The notes: a model not told the origin generated them from the letters alone. A stretch of DNA of 64,000 nucleotides from Hyphomicrobiales bacterium (GCA_900473685.1 UCNE01000018.1:186001-250000); one strand, 5' to 3'; counted from the stretch's first letter, positions 27,582 through 38,243 are shown. Numbers and translations: made by a program.

Positions 27582-28628
27582 TTAAAGCAGAATATCGGTG
27601 TAGAGCTCGGATACATCCGGCTCCGGATCGGCCTGGGCAAAATCGGCGCTGTCGGCGACGATATCGCGAACGTCCTTATCGATTGCCTTCAGCTCGTCTT
27701 CGCTCGCCCAGCCGTTTTCCAGCAGGCGCACCCTTACTTTTTCGATCGGGTCGTTCTCGGAGCGCATCTTCTGCACTTCGTCCTTCGAACGATACTTGGC
27801 CGGATCGGACATCGAGTGACCGCGATAGCGATAGGTCTGCATCTCGAGGATCATCGGACCCTTGCCTGCCCGGCAATGCTCGACAGCTTCGTCGCCCGCT
27901 GCCTTGACGGCGCGCACGTCCATGCCATCAACCTGAAAACCGGGTATGCCGAGCGCTACGCCGCGCTGCGAGAAATCGTGACCGGCAGAGCCGCGCGACA
28001 CTGAAGTACCCATGGCGTAACGGTTGTTCTCGACAATGTAGATGACCGGCAGGTTCCAAAGAGCAGCCATGTTGAAGCTCTCGTAGACCTGGCCCTGGTT
28101 GGCAGCGCCATCGCCGAAATAGGCAAGCGACACATTGTCATTGCCGCGGTAGCGGTTGGCAAAGGCCAGGCCGGTGCCGAGCGAGACCTGCGCACCGACG
28201 ATGCCGTGGCCGCCGTAAAAATTCTTTTCCTTGGAAAACATGTGCATCGAGCCACCCTTGCCGCGGGAAAGCCCGCTGCGGCGGCCAGTCAGCTCGGCCA
28301 TGACACCGCGCGCACTCATGCCGCAAGCCAGCATGTGGCCGTGGTCACGATAGGCGGTGATGACCTGGTCGCCTTCCTTCAGCGCCATCTGCATGCCGAC
28401 AACGACAGCTTCCTGGCCGATATAGAGGTGACAGAAACCACCGATGAAGCCCATGCCATAGAGCTGGCCAGCCTTTTCCTCGAAACGGCGGATGAGGAGC
28501 ATTTCGCGGTAGGCCTTCAGATCGGTATCACGATCGAACTCGGCGATCGTGCCGTTTGTGAAGTCCTTTTTAGCTGGCTTTGCAGCGGCCTTGCGACTGG
28601 AAACGGACGCGGATTTTCGCGGTGCCAT
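27582..28628 (-). CDS. pdhA: Pyruvate dehydrogenase E1 alpha subunit
   Basis: Thiamine diphosphate-binding subunit of pyruvate dehydrogenase. The 348-residue protein has the TPP motif GDGAANQGQVYESFNMAA near residue 171 (Gly-Asp-Gly start, Asn end), substrate-site HGHMLACG near residue 89, and the phosphorylation-loop equivalent YRYRGHSMSDP near residue 267. A basic Lys/Ser-rich N terminus (residues 1-22) is likely disordered. It is the first gene of pdhABC, with 148 bases upstream that hold two dyads. Confidence 0.97.
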   Translation of the reverse strand: MAPRKSASVSSRKAAAKPAKKDFTNGTIAEFDRDTDLKAYREMLLIRRFEEKAGQLYGMGFIGGFCHLYIGQEAVVVGMQMALKEGDQVITAYRDHGHMLACGMSARGVMAELTGRRSGLSRGKGGSMHMFSKEKNFYGGHGIVGAQVSLGTGLAFANRYRGNDNVSLAYFGDGAANQGQVYESFNMAALWNLPVIYIVENNRYAMGTSVSRGSAGHDFSQRGVALGIPGFQVDGMDVRAVKAAGDEAVEHCRAGKGPMILEMQTYRYRGHSMSDPAKYRSKDEVQKMRSENDPIEKVRVRLLENGWASEDELKAIDKDVRDIVADSADFAQADPEPDVSELYTDILL

Positions 28629-28713
28629 TCAATCCTCCCTATGGTTGGCTTTTGCGGTACCATAAGGAAAGAATGTCATCACAGCAATGCCATATTTGCA
28701 TGGCTTATATTCC

Positions 28714-28766
28714 TATCAAACCATTGATAAGAATAAGGTATTTAAAATTAACCTGTTTTCGGTTAA
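28714..28766 (-). promoter_or_regulatory. Two dyads upstream of pdhA
   Basis: TATCAA (28714-28719) / TTGATA (28724-28729) with four bases between, and TTAACC (28748-28753) / GGTTAA (28761-28766) with seven bases between, both perfect. They lie about 86 to 138 bases upstream of the pdhA ATG in AT-rich DNA between ftsB and pdhA. The second could also be the end of the ftsB transcript. No regulator is identified. Confidence 0.3.
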
Positions 28767-28775
28767 TGTGGCAAC

Positions 28776-29084
28776 TCAGTGGAAAATAACGATTTCGTCG
28801 CTGCGGGACATATTCAGTCCAAACCGCGCTTTTTCGTCCAGCATGTCCCGTTCAAGCGAACCATCGCTGAGCAGCGCCACCTCTTTTTCCAATGTCTGAC
28901 GCCGAGCCGTCAGCTCATCCAGACGTGTCTGGCGCTCGATACGCTGGCGATCGAACTTCTCGGTTGCCTTCAGGCCAAAGTCGCCATGAATGGAATGATA
29001 GCCGAAATAGGAAAGAAACGCGACAGTGATGAGCGGCATCACGAACCGCCCCAATTGCCGTTTTTTATGGTGTTTGGTCCACAT
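28776..29084 (-). CDS. ftsB: Septum formation initiator, FtsB/DivIC family
   Basis: Small bitopic division protein of the FtsB-FtsL-FtsQ subcomplex. The 102-residue product has a basic cytoplasmic tail (WTKHHKKRQLGR), one membrane segment (about 15-35) and a periplasmic coiled coil (EKFDRQRIERQTRLDELTAR and beyond), ending in the conserved DMLDEKARFGLN motif. The length is typical. The eno-ftsB-pdhA order is conserved in rhizobia. It has its own upstream gap of 134 bases containing the eno terminator. Confidence 0.9.
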   Translation of the reverse strand: MWTKHHKKRQLGRFVMPLITVAFLSYFGYHSIHGDFGLKATEKFDRQRIERQTRLDELTARRQTLEKEVALLSDGSLERDMLDEKARFGLNMSRSDEIVIFH

Positions 29085-29166
29085 AGATCATGCCCTGATA
29101 CGCAATACCTGAACACGCTACCAGCCATTGATTAACCGACCGTTGACCATAAAGCCGGCAACAAAA

Positions 29167-29194
29167 AACCCGCGTCCGTTTCCAGACGCGGGTT
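29167..29194 (-). terminator. Rho-independent terminator of eno
   Basis: AACCCGCGTC (29167-29176) and GACGCGGGTT (29185-29194) form a perfect ten-pair stem with an eight-base loop. On the minus strand the stem is followed by a run of six T residues (29168-29163). It sits 25 bases after the eno stop. Confidence 0.9.
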
Positions 29195-29218
29195 TCATCA
29201 TTTCAATGCTTGTGCGGA

Positions 29219-30508
<1,290 letters not shown>

Positions 30509-30626
30509 TCAAACATGGTGGTGGAGGATGGCCCTGTCATAAGTCATGGACCGGAAATTACAATGGCGGGGCCTGAGCAATCGCAGCCAGCGCCCGGCCT
30601 TCAAGAAAAATTCACAAAACCCGCAT

Positions 30627-31466
30627 TCAGCGTTTCGCGACCGCATCGAATGCCAACAACGTCTCCAGAAGGCGCGGCATATCCTTCAGGTAAACCATAT
30701 TGGGGCCATCGGACGGAGAATTGTCCGGGTCCTCATGCGTCTCTATGAACACTCCGGCAACGCCGACGGCCACCGCGGCGCGCGCGAGGGTTTCGACGAA
30801 TTCGCGCTGACCGCCGGACGATGCGCCCTGCCCGCCGGGCTGCTGAACCGAGTGGGTTGCGTCAAAGATGACCGGCGCGCCAAGGCTCGCCATGATCGGC
30901 AGCGAACGCATATCGGAAACCAGCGTGTTATAGCCGAAGGAGGCGCCGCGTTCGCAGAGCAGCACGTTCGGATTGCCGCTTTCGGTGAACTTGGCCAGCA
31001 CGTTCTTCATGTCCCAGGGAGCGAGGAACTGACCCTTCTTGACGTTGATGACGCGGCCGGTCCTGGCGGCGGCGACAAGAAGGTCGGTCTGGCGCGAGAG
31101 GAAGGCCGGGATCTGCAGGATATCGACGGTCGGAGCAACCAGCGCGCACTGCTCTTCCGTGTGAATATCGGTGATAACGGGGAAGCCGAATTCTTTCTTC
31201 AGATCGGCAAAGATCTCCATCGCCTTTTCGAGGCCGATGCCGCGTTTGCCGGAGATCGATGTGCGGTTGGCCTTGTCGAAGGACGACTTATAGACGTAGC
31301 CAAGGCCGAGCGACTTGCAGAGTTCGACCATTGTGCCGGCGATCATGAAGGCGTGGTCACGGCTTTCCATCTGGCAGGGACCGGCGATCAGCGACAGTTT
31401 CTGCGTATTCGAAAACACCACCTGATTGGCGCCGCTGCCGGCAACGACGTTTGCATTGGTCTGCAT
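30627..31466 (-). CDS. kdsA: 3-deoxy-8-phosphooctulonate synthase
   Basis: Condenses arabinose 5-phosphate with phosphoenolpyruvate to make KDO 8-phosphate for lipopolysaccharide. The 279 residues show the phosphate-binding [15 protein letters not shown] near residue 25, KSSFDKANR near residue 61, and [15 protein letters not shown] near residue 196. The residue aligned with the metal-ligand Cys of metal-dependent KdsA appears absent from the N-terminal region, so it may be the metal-independent type; this would need an alignment. It starts two bases after the VOC gene stop, so the two are cotranscribed. Confidence 0.95.
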   Translation of the reverse strand: MQTNANVVAGSGANQVVFSNTQKLSLIAGPCQMESRDHAFMIAGTMVELCKSLGLGYVYKSSFDKANRTSISGKRGIGLEKAMEIFADLKKEFGFPVITDIHTEEQCALVAPTVDILQIPAFLSRQTDLLVAAARTGRVINVKKGQFLAPWDMKNVLAKFTESGNPNVLLCERGASFGYNTLVSDMRSLPIMASLGAPVIFDATHSVQQPGGQGASSGGQREFVETLARAAVAVGVAGVFIETHEDPDNSPSDGPNMVYLKDMPRLLETLLAFDAVAKR

Positions 31467-31468
31467 GA

Positions 31469-32362
31469 TTATTCTCCGAATGCGAAGATGACACCCTGCC
31501 CCGGAGCTTCCGGAACGATCAGGCGATTGTCTTTTCTGGTGAAGGCCACTGCATTGGCCGTGAGAAGGCGTTCGGTCGCGGTGAGATCGGCAACCTTGAA
31601 GACGATGGCCCGGCCGCGCAGGCCGCGTGAATGTCCCGGTGTCTTCTTGTCGAAGAAGCCCGACATGCCGGCCTGATTGAGGACGGAAATTTTCACACCA
31701 TTGCGGGTTTCGATATCCATGCCGAAGGAATGCGCCGACACTTCTCGCTCATCGACCACTTCCTGAAGGATATACTGGAAATCGGTCGGGTTGGGTTCAG
31801 ACAGCACGACTTCAGCCAAACCCTTGACGCCATTGGCGTGGGCTTCCAGAACCGAGCGGTCCGACGGCAGCGATTTGACGCGCTGACAGCTGAAGAAGAA
31901 AAAATCCGGCGCACGTAGGTCGGCGGCGAACGACAGGCGAAAACTGGCGACAGCTTCGGAACCATCCGGCAATTTCATCGGCCGCGAAAATTCCAGCATG
32001 TTACCTGCCGAAATGCCTCTTTCCTGGAACCGGGCATGGTCGGCCTTTGCATCATCGCTGCTGACCACGATTGCGGAAAACCCGTCTTGACCACGACGGA
32101 ACCGGTACGCCTGATCACGAGCGGTAAAGGCATTGCCGGCGAGCGCCGCTGCTTCGCAATCCTCGCGCTGGGCAATGCCCAGTGGCTCAAGATAGGTCTT
32201 GTCGGAAAAGAACACGCAGGCGTTTTCGGTTCCGAAAGGATGAAGCGCATCCGCAGCGACGGTAAAACCAAGCTGCTCGTAGCGATGCCTGGCCGTTGCC
32301 AGATCGATGACCGGCAGGACCAGATGGTCGAGCAGACGGGGTGTACGGGAGGCAATGCTCAT
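31469..32362 (-). CDS. VOC/glyoxalase-like domain protein
   Basis: A 297-residue glyoxalase-fold protein of the VOC superfamily. The ATG at 32362 ([16 protein letters not shown]) is preferred over the open frame to 32440. The N-terminal [20 protein letters not shown] and [20 protein letters not shown] give the first metal-site module. A second module (about 150-290) contains [20 protein letters not shown] and the C-terminal [20 protein letters not shown]. The substrate is not known. It is directly upstream of kdsA with a three-base gap, but a link to KDO synthesis is not supported by the fold. Confidence 0.85.
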   Translation of the reverse strand: MSIASRTPRLLDHLVLPVIDLATARHRYEQLGFTVAADALHPFGTENACVFFSDKTYLEPLGIAQREDCEAAALAGNAFTARDQAYRFRRGQDGFSAIVVSSDDAKADHARFQERGISAGNMLEFSRPMKLPDGSEAVASFRLSFAADLRAPDFFFFSCQRVKSLPSDRSVLEAHANGVKGLAEVVLSEPNPTDFQYILQEVVDEREVSAHSFGMDIETRNGVKISVLNQAGMSGFFDKKTPGHSRGLRGRAIVFKVADLTATERLLTANAVAFTRKDNRLIVPEAPGQGVIFAFGE

Positions 32363-32460
32363 GATTTTCCCTGAAGCTGGTCGTTGGCTGGTGCTTTGCC
32401 CGTTTTGACCGTCGATTTCAAGGAAATGTTGAAACTTCAACTTTGTGTCGATTGTATAGG

Positions 32461-32490
32461 CATGGCCCGATGCCGAAACGCCGGGCCATG
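32461..32490 (-). terminator. Hairpin after the SDR gene
   Basis: CATGGCCCG (32461-32469) and CGGGCCATG (32482-32490) pair perfectly with a 12-base loop, 10 bases after the stop of the SDR gene at 32501. There is no T-run on the minus strand, so termination strength is uncertain. Confidence 0.5.
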
Positions 32491-32500
32491 AGAAAGATCG

Positions 32501-33241
32501 TCAGAGATTGCTCATGCCGCCATCGATGACCAATTCGCTGCCCACCGTGTAGGTCGATTCGTCAGAGGCGAGGAAAACCACGGCCTTGGCAATTTCGGAG
32601 GGGCTGCCAAAGCGGCCAGCGGGGATTTTCGCCGCCGCCATGGCCTCGGTATCCGCAGCCGACATGCCGAGCTTGCCATAGAGTGGGGTTGCGACCGGAC
32701 CGGGACTGATCGCATTGACGCGGATGCCGCGGCCGATCAATTCGCCGGACAGGGTCTTGGCAAAGGACAGCAAGGCGGCCTTGGTCAGCGCGTAGACGCT
32801 GGTATTGGGCATGCCGATATGGGCGTTGATCGAGGTGTTGAGCACGATCGAGGCCGGGTTGGCAAGGATCGGCAAAAGCGCCTGGATCAGGAAGAATGGG
32901 CCTTTGACATTGATTGCGACGGAGCGATCAAAGCCCTCTTCGTCAAACTGTTCAATCGGGCGGAAATCAGCGGCACCGGCATTGATGAACAGGATATCGA
33001 GATGACCAAACGCGATCTTCACGGCATCCGCGACCGCCTTTTGCCCAGCGGCGTTGCCGGCATCGGCCTGAATGACCAATACCCTTTCCCCAAGTTCTGC
33101 GCGGGCTGCTTCAATGGTTGCCGGGCTGGTGCCGGTCACCGCGACGCGGGCGCCTTCGGCGATGAACTGGCGGGCTGTTTCAAGGCCAATACCGCTGGTG
33201 CCGCCGGTGATCAGGGCCGTCTTGTTCTGCAAACGTGACAT
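32501..33241 (-). CDS. Short-chain dehydrogenase/reductase, copy 1
   Basis: A 246-residue classical SDR from the ATG at 33241; the longer frame to 33397 runs over the adjacent gene. It has the NAD(P) motif TGGTSGIG near residue 12, the structural INAGAAD, catalytic Ser in LNTSINAHIG, and the YALTK active-site Tyr-Lys near residue 149. The C terminus GSELVIDGGMSNL is typical. It lies head-to-tail with a second SDR and opposite a LysR gene. The substrate is unknown. Confidence 0.9.
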   Translation of the reverse strand: MSRLQNKTALITGGTSGIGLETARQFIAEGARVAVTGTSPATIEAARAELGERVLVIQADAGNAAGQKAVADAVKIAFGHLDILFINAGAADFRPIEQFDEEGFDRSVAINVKGPFFLIQALLPILANPASIVLNTSINAHIGMPNTSVYALTKAALLSFAKTLSGELIGRGIRVNAISPGPVATPLYGKLGMSAADTEAMAAAKIPAGRFGSPSEIAKAVVFLASDESTYTVGSELVIDGGMSNL

Positions 33242-33278
33242 GATGAAATTCCTTCTGCTGGCCGTTCCGCCAATTGGT

Positions 33279-34043
33279 TCAGGTGCGGGTGATCGAGGCG
33301 CCGCCATCGATGAGCGATGCCGTCCCTGTGACGAACGCCGCATCGTCCGAGGCGAGATAAAGCACCGAGCGGGCAAGCTCTTCGGGCGCGGCGACACGCT
33401 TCAGGGCATGCAGGTTGGTGATGAAAGACTGCGATTCAGGCGTATTGTTCATTTCGCGATACATATCCGTATCGACAGCACCGGGAAGAATGGCATTGAC
33501 GCGGACGCCCTGCGGACCGAATTCTGCCGCAAGCGCCTGCGTCAGGCCGATCAAACCGGCTTTCGAGGCAGCGTAGGCGGCAACGCCCGGGAATGCAAAG
33601 CTGTAGCCGACGAAGGTGGAGGTGAAGATCACCGAGCCTGCGCCATGCTTGACCATCTCAGCAATCTGGTGCTTGGCGCCCAGAAACGAACCGGTGAGGT
33701 TGATGGCGATCGCGTCATTCCAGCCCTGTTCGGAAACACCCGTCGACGGACCGGCCTCGCCGAGCGTTCCGGCATTGTTGAAGGCGACATCGAGGCGACC
33801 GTATGTTTCGACGGCAAGGGCGACGAGCGCCTTGGCATACTCTTCCGAGCGGACATCACCGGCAAGAGCGACCGCTTGCCCGCCGTAAGCCCTGATTTCG
33901 GCAACGAGCGCGTCAAGTTCACTCTGGCGGCGGGCACCGACGACGAGTTTTGCACCCTCGGCTGCGAACAGCTTTGCCGTGGCGCGGCCGATGCCGGCGC
34001 TGGCACCGGTGACGATTGCGACTTTGTTGGACAGGCGTTCCAT
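33279..34043 (-). CDS. Short-chain dehydrogenase/reductase, copy 2
   Basis: A 254-residue classical SDR from the ATG at 34043; the frame continues to 34208 across the LysR start but is not coding there. Motifs are TGASAGIGRAT near residue 12, FNNAGTLG near residue 86, IFTSTF with the catalytic Ser, and AYAASKAG with Tyr-Lys near residue 157. The C terminus GTASLIDGGAS is typical. It is divergent from the LysR gene across 140 bases, so LysR control of the two SDR genes is likely. Confidence 0.9.
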   Translation of the reverse strand: MERLSNKVAIVTGASAGIGRATAKLFAAEGAKLVVGARRQSELDALVAEIRAYGGQAVALAGDVRSEEYAKALVALAVETYGRLDVAFNNAGTLGEAGPSTGVSEQGWNDAIAINLTGSFLGAKHQIAEMVKHGAGSVIFTSTFVGYSFAFPGVAAYAASKAGLIGLTQALAAEFGPQGVRVNAILPGAVDTDMYREMNNTPESQSFITNLHALKRVAAPEELARSVLYLASDDAAFVTGTASLIDGGASITRT

Positions 34044-34183
34044 GATCTTTTCCTTTGTTGGCAGAGCGGTCGAGACGCCGTATCGGCGTCTCTTCATGCC
34101 GTTTGCTTGAGGCGAATATGGCTTTATTTTAGCGTTCGGATTAGTCTGCAAATCATGGAACTCGCATCCGGAAAAACCGAACA

Positions 34184-35095
34184 ATGATGAAGCTCGATGG
34201 CATAACAAGTTTCGTCGCGGTGGCGGAAAGCGGATCGATCAGCGAGGCGGCCCGGCGGCTTCGGCTATCGAAATCAGTGGTCAGCGAGCGGCTTGCCGAA
34301 CTGGAACGCAGCCTTGGCGCCAGCCTGCTTCATCGCACCACCCGCAAGCTGACACTGACCGAGGATGGCACGGCCTTTCTGGAGCGCGCCAGCCGGATCG
34401 TCCAGGAAATCGACGAGGCCACCGCCGACATGGCCGAGCGCCGCGGCACGATCTCCGGGCCGTTGCGCATCTCGGCGCCGGTCACCTTCGGCCGCATGCA
34501 TCTCGGCCCGGCGCTTTATCCGTTCCTGGCCGAGCATCCGGATCTGCAATTGACGCTTGATCTCGATGACCGGCGCGTTGATGCGGCGGCGGACGGATAC
34601 GATGCGGTGGTGCGTAACGGCGCAATCGCCGATTCACGGCTGATGGCCTGGCGCCTGGCTCCGAGCCGGCGCGTGCTGGTCGCCTCGCCTGCCTATCTCA
34701 GGGACAACGGCAAGCCGGCATCCATCGAGGAACTCGAACAACATCGCGGCATCTTCTACACCAATCGCGGCGTTGCCGACTGGCGCTTTCCCAGCGTCGG
34801 CGGCACGGTGATCGTGCGGGGCAAGATGGGCCTTGGCCTCAACAATGGCGACATGCTGCGCGACGCGGCCATCGCCGGCATCGGCATCGCGCTCATTCCA
34901 ATGTTCATCGTCGGTGCGGCAGTTGCGGCTGGCGAGCTTGAAACCATCGAAATCGGCGTCCAGCCGGAGCTCGAATATATCCACATCGCGCATCCGGAAG
35001 GACGGCGTTCATCTGTCAAATTAAGGGCGCTGGCCGATCATCTGCGGGCCGCATTCGGCAGCCCGCCCTATTGGGATCCGGCGTTCTCAAAATGA
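34184..35095 (+). CDS. LysR-type transcriptional regulator
   Basis: A 303-residue regulator with an N-terminal winged helix (about 1-60; ISEAARRLRLSKSVVSERLA recognition region) and a periplasmic-binding-protein-like effector domain (about 90-300). The start is a tandem ATG-ATG (34184, 34187). It is closest in pattern to LysR proteins that control a divergent SDR, and it faces the two SDR genes. The effector is unknown. The 140-base intergenic region presumably holds the binding site, though I could not pick a clear T-N11-A site with confidence. Confidence 0.93.
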   Translation: MMKLDGITSFVAVAESGSISEAARRLRLSKSVVSERLAELERSLGASLLHRTTRKLTLTEDGTAFLERASRIVQEIDEATADMAERRGTISGPLRISAPVTFGRMHLGPALYPFLAEHPDLQLTLDLDDRRVDAAADGYDAVVRNGAIADSRLMAWRLAPSRRVLVASPAYLRDNGKPASIEELEQHRGIFYTNRGVADWRFPSVGGTVIVRGKMGLGLNNGDMLRDAAIAGIGIALIPMFIVGAAVAAGELETIEIGVQPELEYIHIAHPEGRRSSVKLRALADHLRAAFGSPPYWDPAFSK

Positions 35096-35105
35096 GATGT
35101 CCGGC

Positions 35106-35678
35106 TCAGTTGCAGGAGCGCAACTGCTTGGCATAGGCATTGGCGATATTAGCCGAGCGCTGGGCTGCCTTCTGCAACTGCGTATTGCCGCGCCAGCCGC
35201 CCTTTCTGTAGCCGGCATCTCCGAGATAGTATGCCAGATAGAGATTGTAGGCGTCGTTGCGGGCGATGCCGTTCTTGCGGCTGTTCTTGTTGTGGTACCA
35301 GGCAACAAAGTGGATCGCGTCGGAGAATTTCGTCCGCCGTGCCAAAAGGTTGCCGGTCGATTGCTTGTATTCCGACCATGTGCCGTTCAGCGCCTGCGAG
35401 AAGCCGTAGGCGGTCGATTGGCGTTTCCAGGGGATGAAGCCGAACAGTTTGGTGCGGGGCGGCCGGGCATTCGGGCGGAAACCGGATTCGGTGTAGATCG
35501 TCGCCATCAGGATATGCACGGGAACGCCATACTGGCGCTCGGCGTGGTTTGCGGCGCGCTGCCAATTGTTGAACCAGCCGTCACGCTGCTCGAAAATCGC
35601 GCAGGCATTCCGGGTATCCCTTGGGGCACTCGCACAACCGGCCAGAAGCAGAAGGGCGACGATAAACGCAATACGCAT
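35106..35678 (-). CDS. Lipoprotein with lytic-transglycosylase-like SLT domain
   Basis: A 190-residue lipoprotein: signal peptide with lipobox LLAGC, lipidated Cys at residue 15. The mature part resembles a transglycosylase SLT domain. Its likely catalytic Glu is in MATIYTESGFRPNARP near residue 64, followed by YGFSQALNGTWSEYK near residue 90, comparable to the Gly-Leu-Met-Gln block. The C-terminal NAYNLYLAYYLGDAGYRKG region fits the SLT fold. It is probably an envelope protein acting on peptidoglycan. Neighbours give no further clue. Confidence 0.82.
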   Translation of the reverse strand: MRIAFIVALLLLAGCASAPRDTRNACAIFEQRDGWFNNWQRAANHAERQYGVPVHILMATIYTESGFRPNARPPRTKLFGFIPWKRQSTAYGFSQALNGTWSEYKQSTGNLLARRTKFSDAIHFVAWYHNKNSRKNGIARNDAYNLYLAYYLGDAGYRKGGWRGNTQLQKAAQRSANIANAYAKQLRSCN

Positions 35679-35793
35679 CGCTCAAGTCTCTCACTTTCAG
35701 AGAGATTACTAACCGGTAAACGTTAAAGAGAGGTTTTTAGACAAATCGGGACGGCCCTTTTACCCGTCTCCGGCCGGTTCCGAGCGGAAAAGC

Positions 35794-37497
35794 CTATAGT
35801 TTCAACGCCAAAATTTTGCCTGACGTAACGTAACCCTTCTCGGCCTCCAAACGTGCCGAGCGAACCGGCTCGAACCCTTCGATGCGTTTTGTTCCCGCCC
35901 AGCGGCCATGATCCGCAAAGACCTCGATCGAGCCGGCATCGAGGAAAATACGCAGGCTGACGGGGTGGGCACCGCGGGCGATATAGCGCGGCACGGTGAC
36001 GACGCCCGGGAGGGTGTAGAGGATGGACAGGCCCTCCGCATCAAGTTGTAGCGCCAGATCCACATCGGGATGATCGAAATGGAGAATGAAGGGTGCGCCG
36101 GGCCATGACAGTTCCAGCAGTATTTCGACGGCGCCGGTTTCCAGACGGACGGTTTCGCCGGTCACAAGTCTGGTTTCGTCGATTACACCGTTGCGCAGGC
36201 TCTCGACCGCCACAACCGGTGGCGTCAGGATGGCGCCATCCTGAAGATGCAGGTTTCGTGGCAGGGTCATCGCGGTTGGAAAATCGATCGTGTGGGAGAC
36301 ATCGGCCCAATTGGCGAGCCAGCCGATGCCGACGGGCACGCCGTCATCGACAAAGGCCTGAAAAGCATAGTTGTCGGTGCCGAAATCCAGTTCCTGCTCG
36401 AAATGCGTCAGGAAGCGAACCCCATCGAAATGCCCGACCGCAATCAATGTCAGGTTCTTGCGCCCAGTATCGGCATGGGTGCTGTTCATCAATCCGTAGA
36501 TCAGGCCCCAACGTGTCTTCGGATCGTCGGCAGGGCCATCGAGCGGCAGCAGGCAGGGGCATTCGATAACGGCGGTGCCGAACCGCTCCTCCAATAGCAG
36601 CGTTCCGGTAAAACGCCAGCCATCGGCGGCCGTGGGATCGCTGGTCTCATAAAGAAGGATGACGCCGCCCTGCTGGCTGAGGCTGCCGAGCACCATTTTC
36701 CACAGCCCGTCCGGCCCCTTGATCACGTAAGGGTCGCGGAAATCCAGCGTCAGGCCAAGGCCCGCCGGGCGATTGGGCAGGATGATTTCCGCCTGGCTGG
36801 CGGTGATGATGTTGTGCGACGTGGCGGTCAGTTGCACCTGGGTTTCCGGCGTGCGGTCGATCACCTGTTCGGTGAAGAAGACACGGATGCCGCCGTCATT
36901 CTCGATCGGGATGGCGGAACCGGAAAAGGCCCCGCCCCGCCGGTCCGGCCGCGCCGTCAGGTCTTCGGAAGGGAACAGGAAGACCGGCATGTGATGCCAG
37001 TGGATATAGTCTTCGGACACCGCATGACCCCAGTGCATGGTGTTCCAGCGAAGCCCGTGGGAATAATGCTGGTAGAACAGATGCGGGCGGCCCGCGAAAC
37101 GGCCAAAGCCATTGGGATCGTTCATCCAGCCGAAGGGCGGGCGGAAATGATAGCCATGCGGCACGGGGGCCGGCGCATTGGCGGCGCTGGTGTGCATGAC
37201 GGTAATGCCCTTTTCCACCACCTCGGCGGCGTTGAAAAAATAGGCGACGGAAACGGCCGTTGTCGTCCTGTCGTAGACGCAGGAAAGCGCACCGCCGCTG
37301 GTGGCGACGAAGGTGCGGAAAACATATTCCTCCGCATTGCTGACGGAAACCTCACCGATCTTGTCGCCGCCGAGCATGAACGCCATCGTGCCGGGCACAT
37401 CCGGCGTCAGCGCCTTCAGCCAGACATGCAGCGTGGCGCTGAGCGGCACATCGGCGCGCAAGACCTTCAGTGTTTCCGTGGTGATAACGTCCGCCAT
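35794..37497 (-). CDS. Glycoside hydrolase family 32 (beta-fructosidase) with N-terminal extension
   Basis: A 567-residue GH32 enzyme expected to hydrolyse sucrose, sucrose 6-phosphate or fructans. The catalytic motifs are WMNDPNG near residue 124 (nucleophile Asp), FRDPYV (transition-state Asp) and ECPCLLPL (acid-base Glu). The C-terminal beta-sandwich ends with the typical RIFLDAGSIEVFAD. Residues 1-110 form an extra beta-rich region before the five-blade propeller that ordinary GH32 invertases lack. There is no signal peptide, so it is cytoplasmic. No transporter, kinase or regulator is adjacent, so it is an isolated gene. Confidence 0.9.
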   Translation of the reverse strand: MADVITTETLKVLRADVPLSATLHVWLKALTPDVPGTMAFMLGGDKIGEVSVSNAEEYVFRTFVATSGGALSCVYDRTTTAVSVAYFFNAAEVVEKGITVMHTSAANAPAPVPHGYHFRPPFGWMNDPNGFGRFAGRPHLFYQHYSHGLRWNTMHWGHAVSEDYIHWHHMPVFLFPSEDLTARPDRRGGAFSGSAIPIENDGGIRVFFTEQVIDRTPETQVQLTATSHNIITASQAEIILPNRPAGLGLTLDFRDPYVIKGPDGLWKMVLGSLSQQGGVILLYETSDPTAADGWRFTGTLLLEERFGTAVIECPCLLPLDGPADDPKTRWGLIYGLMNSTHADTGRKNLTLIAVGHFDGVRFLTHFEQELDFGTDNYAFQAFVDDGVPVGIGWLANWADVSHTIDFPTAMTLPRNLHLQDGAILTPPVVAVESLRNGVIDETRLVTGETVRLETGAVEILLELSWPGAPFILHFDHPDVDLALQLDAEGLSILYTLPGVVTVPRYIARGAHPVSLRIFLDAGSIEVFADHGRWAGTKRIEGFEPVRSARLEAEKGYVTSGKILALKL

Positions 37498-38243
37498 TGC
37501 GCGCTCCTTCCTTCAGCGCGCAGCCGCCTCCCGATCAAGGAAACGATGCGTGCCTTCCTCAAAGCCATTCCTGCGACCTAGTGCCAAACTGCAGGATGTA
37601 AAGACAACGCTCCGGCGCAGCAGACGGCAGGAAACATCCCCGCGCGGTGTCCGCTGTGGTTTTGAAACACATGCACTCAATCGGACGGGGCACTGGAAAC
37701 CGCCTCTAATGAGTTAATATAATTGACGCCTTCCAGCGCCCCGTTTGGCGTTCTCTCGGGAGCTCTCCTCCCTACAGACCCCGACTGCGGATTCTCTGAC
37801 CCGGGACGATCGTCGCGACATAGGTTTCCGGTTCCGGCGTTCAGCATCACGGTTCCGGTACGTCACGCTTCTCGACCCGGCATGCGTGCCACACAAAGCC
37901 GTCGCGATCCGCAGGATCGCGACAAGCTGGCTTTGATTCTAAAGTGGAGCATGTACCTTTCGTCCGGCAAAGCCGGACGGGACATGCTCTACACCCGCCC
38001 CAGAAGGACAGGGGGAATCCATTTTCCGGGGGCTCTCCTTCCGGTCCGCCTGACGTTCGCAGCCTCCTTGCGGGAGACCACGAGGCTTCACGTGGAGCGC
38101 CAGCCCTGCCTCGCCGCAAACGTCTTGCGGTGTATCCGTGACAGAACCCCATGATCATGACACGGTTTTTCAGAGCGGGGATTTGCGGGGATGATTTTTT
38201 TGAGATGGCGCGCTGGTTTGGAATTGGCGCGAGCAAGGGCCGT
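37498..38243. other. Gene-free stretch of 746 bases with nested palindromes
   Basis: No convincing gene is present. A + frame at 37723-38154 and a minus frame at 37847-38236 overlap each other, have odd composition and no family features. The stretch contains a perfect ten-base hairpin (37901-37923), a nested double hairpin (37945-37992) and CCGCAA/TTGCGG near 38120-38140. It separates GH32 from the TetR gene. Composition and repeated palindromes suggest a dispersed rhizobial intergenic element, which is an inference. Confidence 0.5.
37901..37992. repeat. Tandem extragenic palindromes
   Basis: GTCGCGATCC (37901-37910) / GGATCGCGAC (37914-37923) pair perfectly with a GCA loop. Downstream GAGCATGT (37947-37954) / ACATGCTC (37982-37989) enclose CGTCCGGC (37961-37968) / GCCGGACG (37972-37979), an inner eight-base perfect hairpin with an AAA loop. 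Outer arms extend with one mismatch. Similar motifs recur between genes in rhizobial genomes that I recall, but this was not checked here. Confidence 0.6.

Noticed and set aside
32501..34043. The two SDR genes as the missing DprE2 partner of the DprE1-like oxidase
   Set aside because: They are 16-20 kb away, paired with a LysR and have no feature tying them to lipid-linked sugars.
37723..38154. 143-residue + strand frame in the gene-free region
   Set aside because: No recognisable domain, competing minus-strand frame of similar quality, and it spans two hairpin elements.
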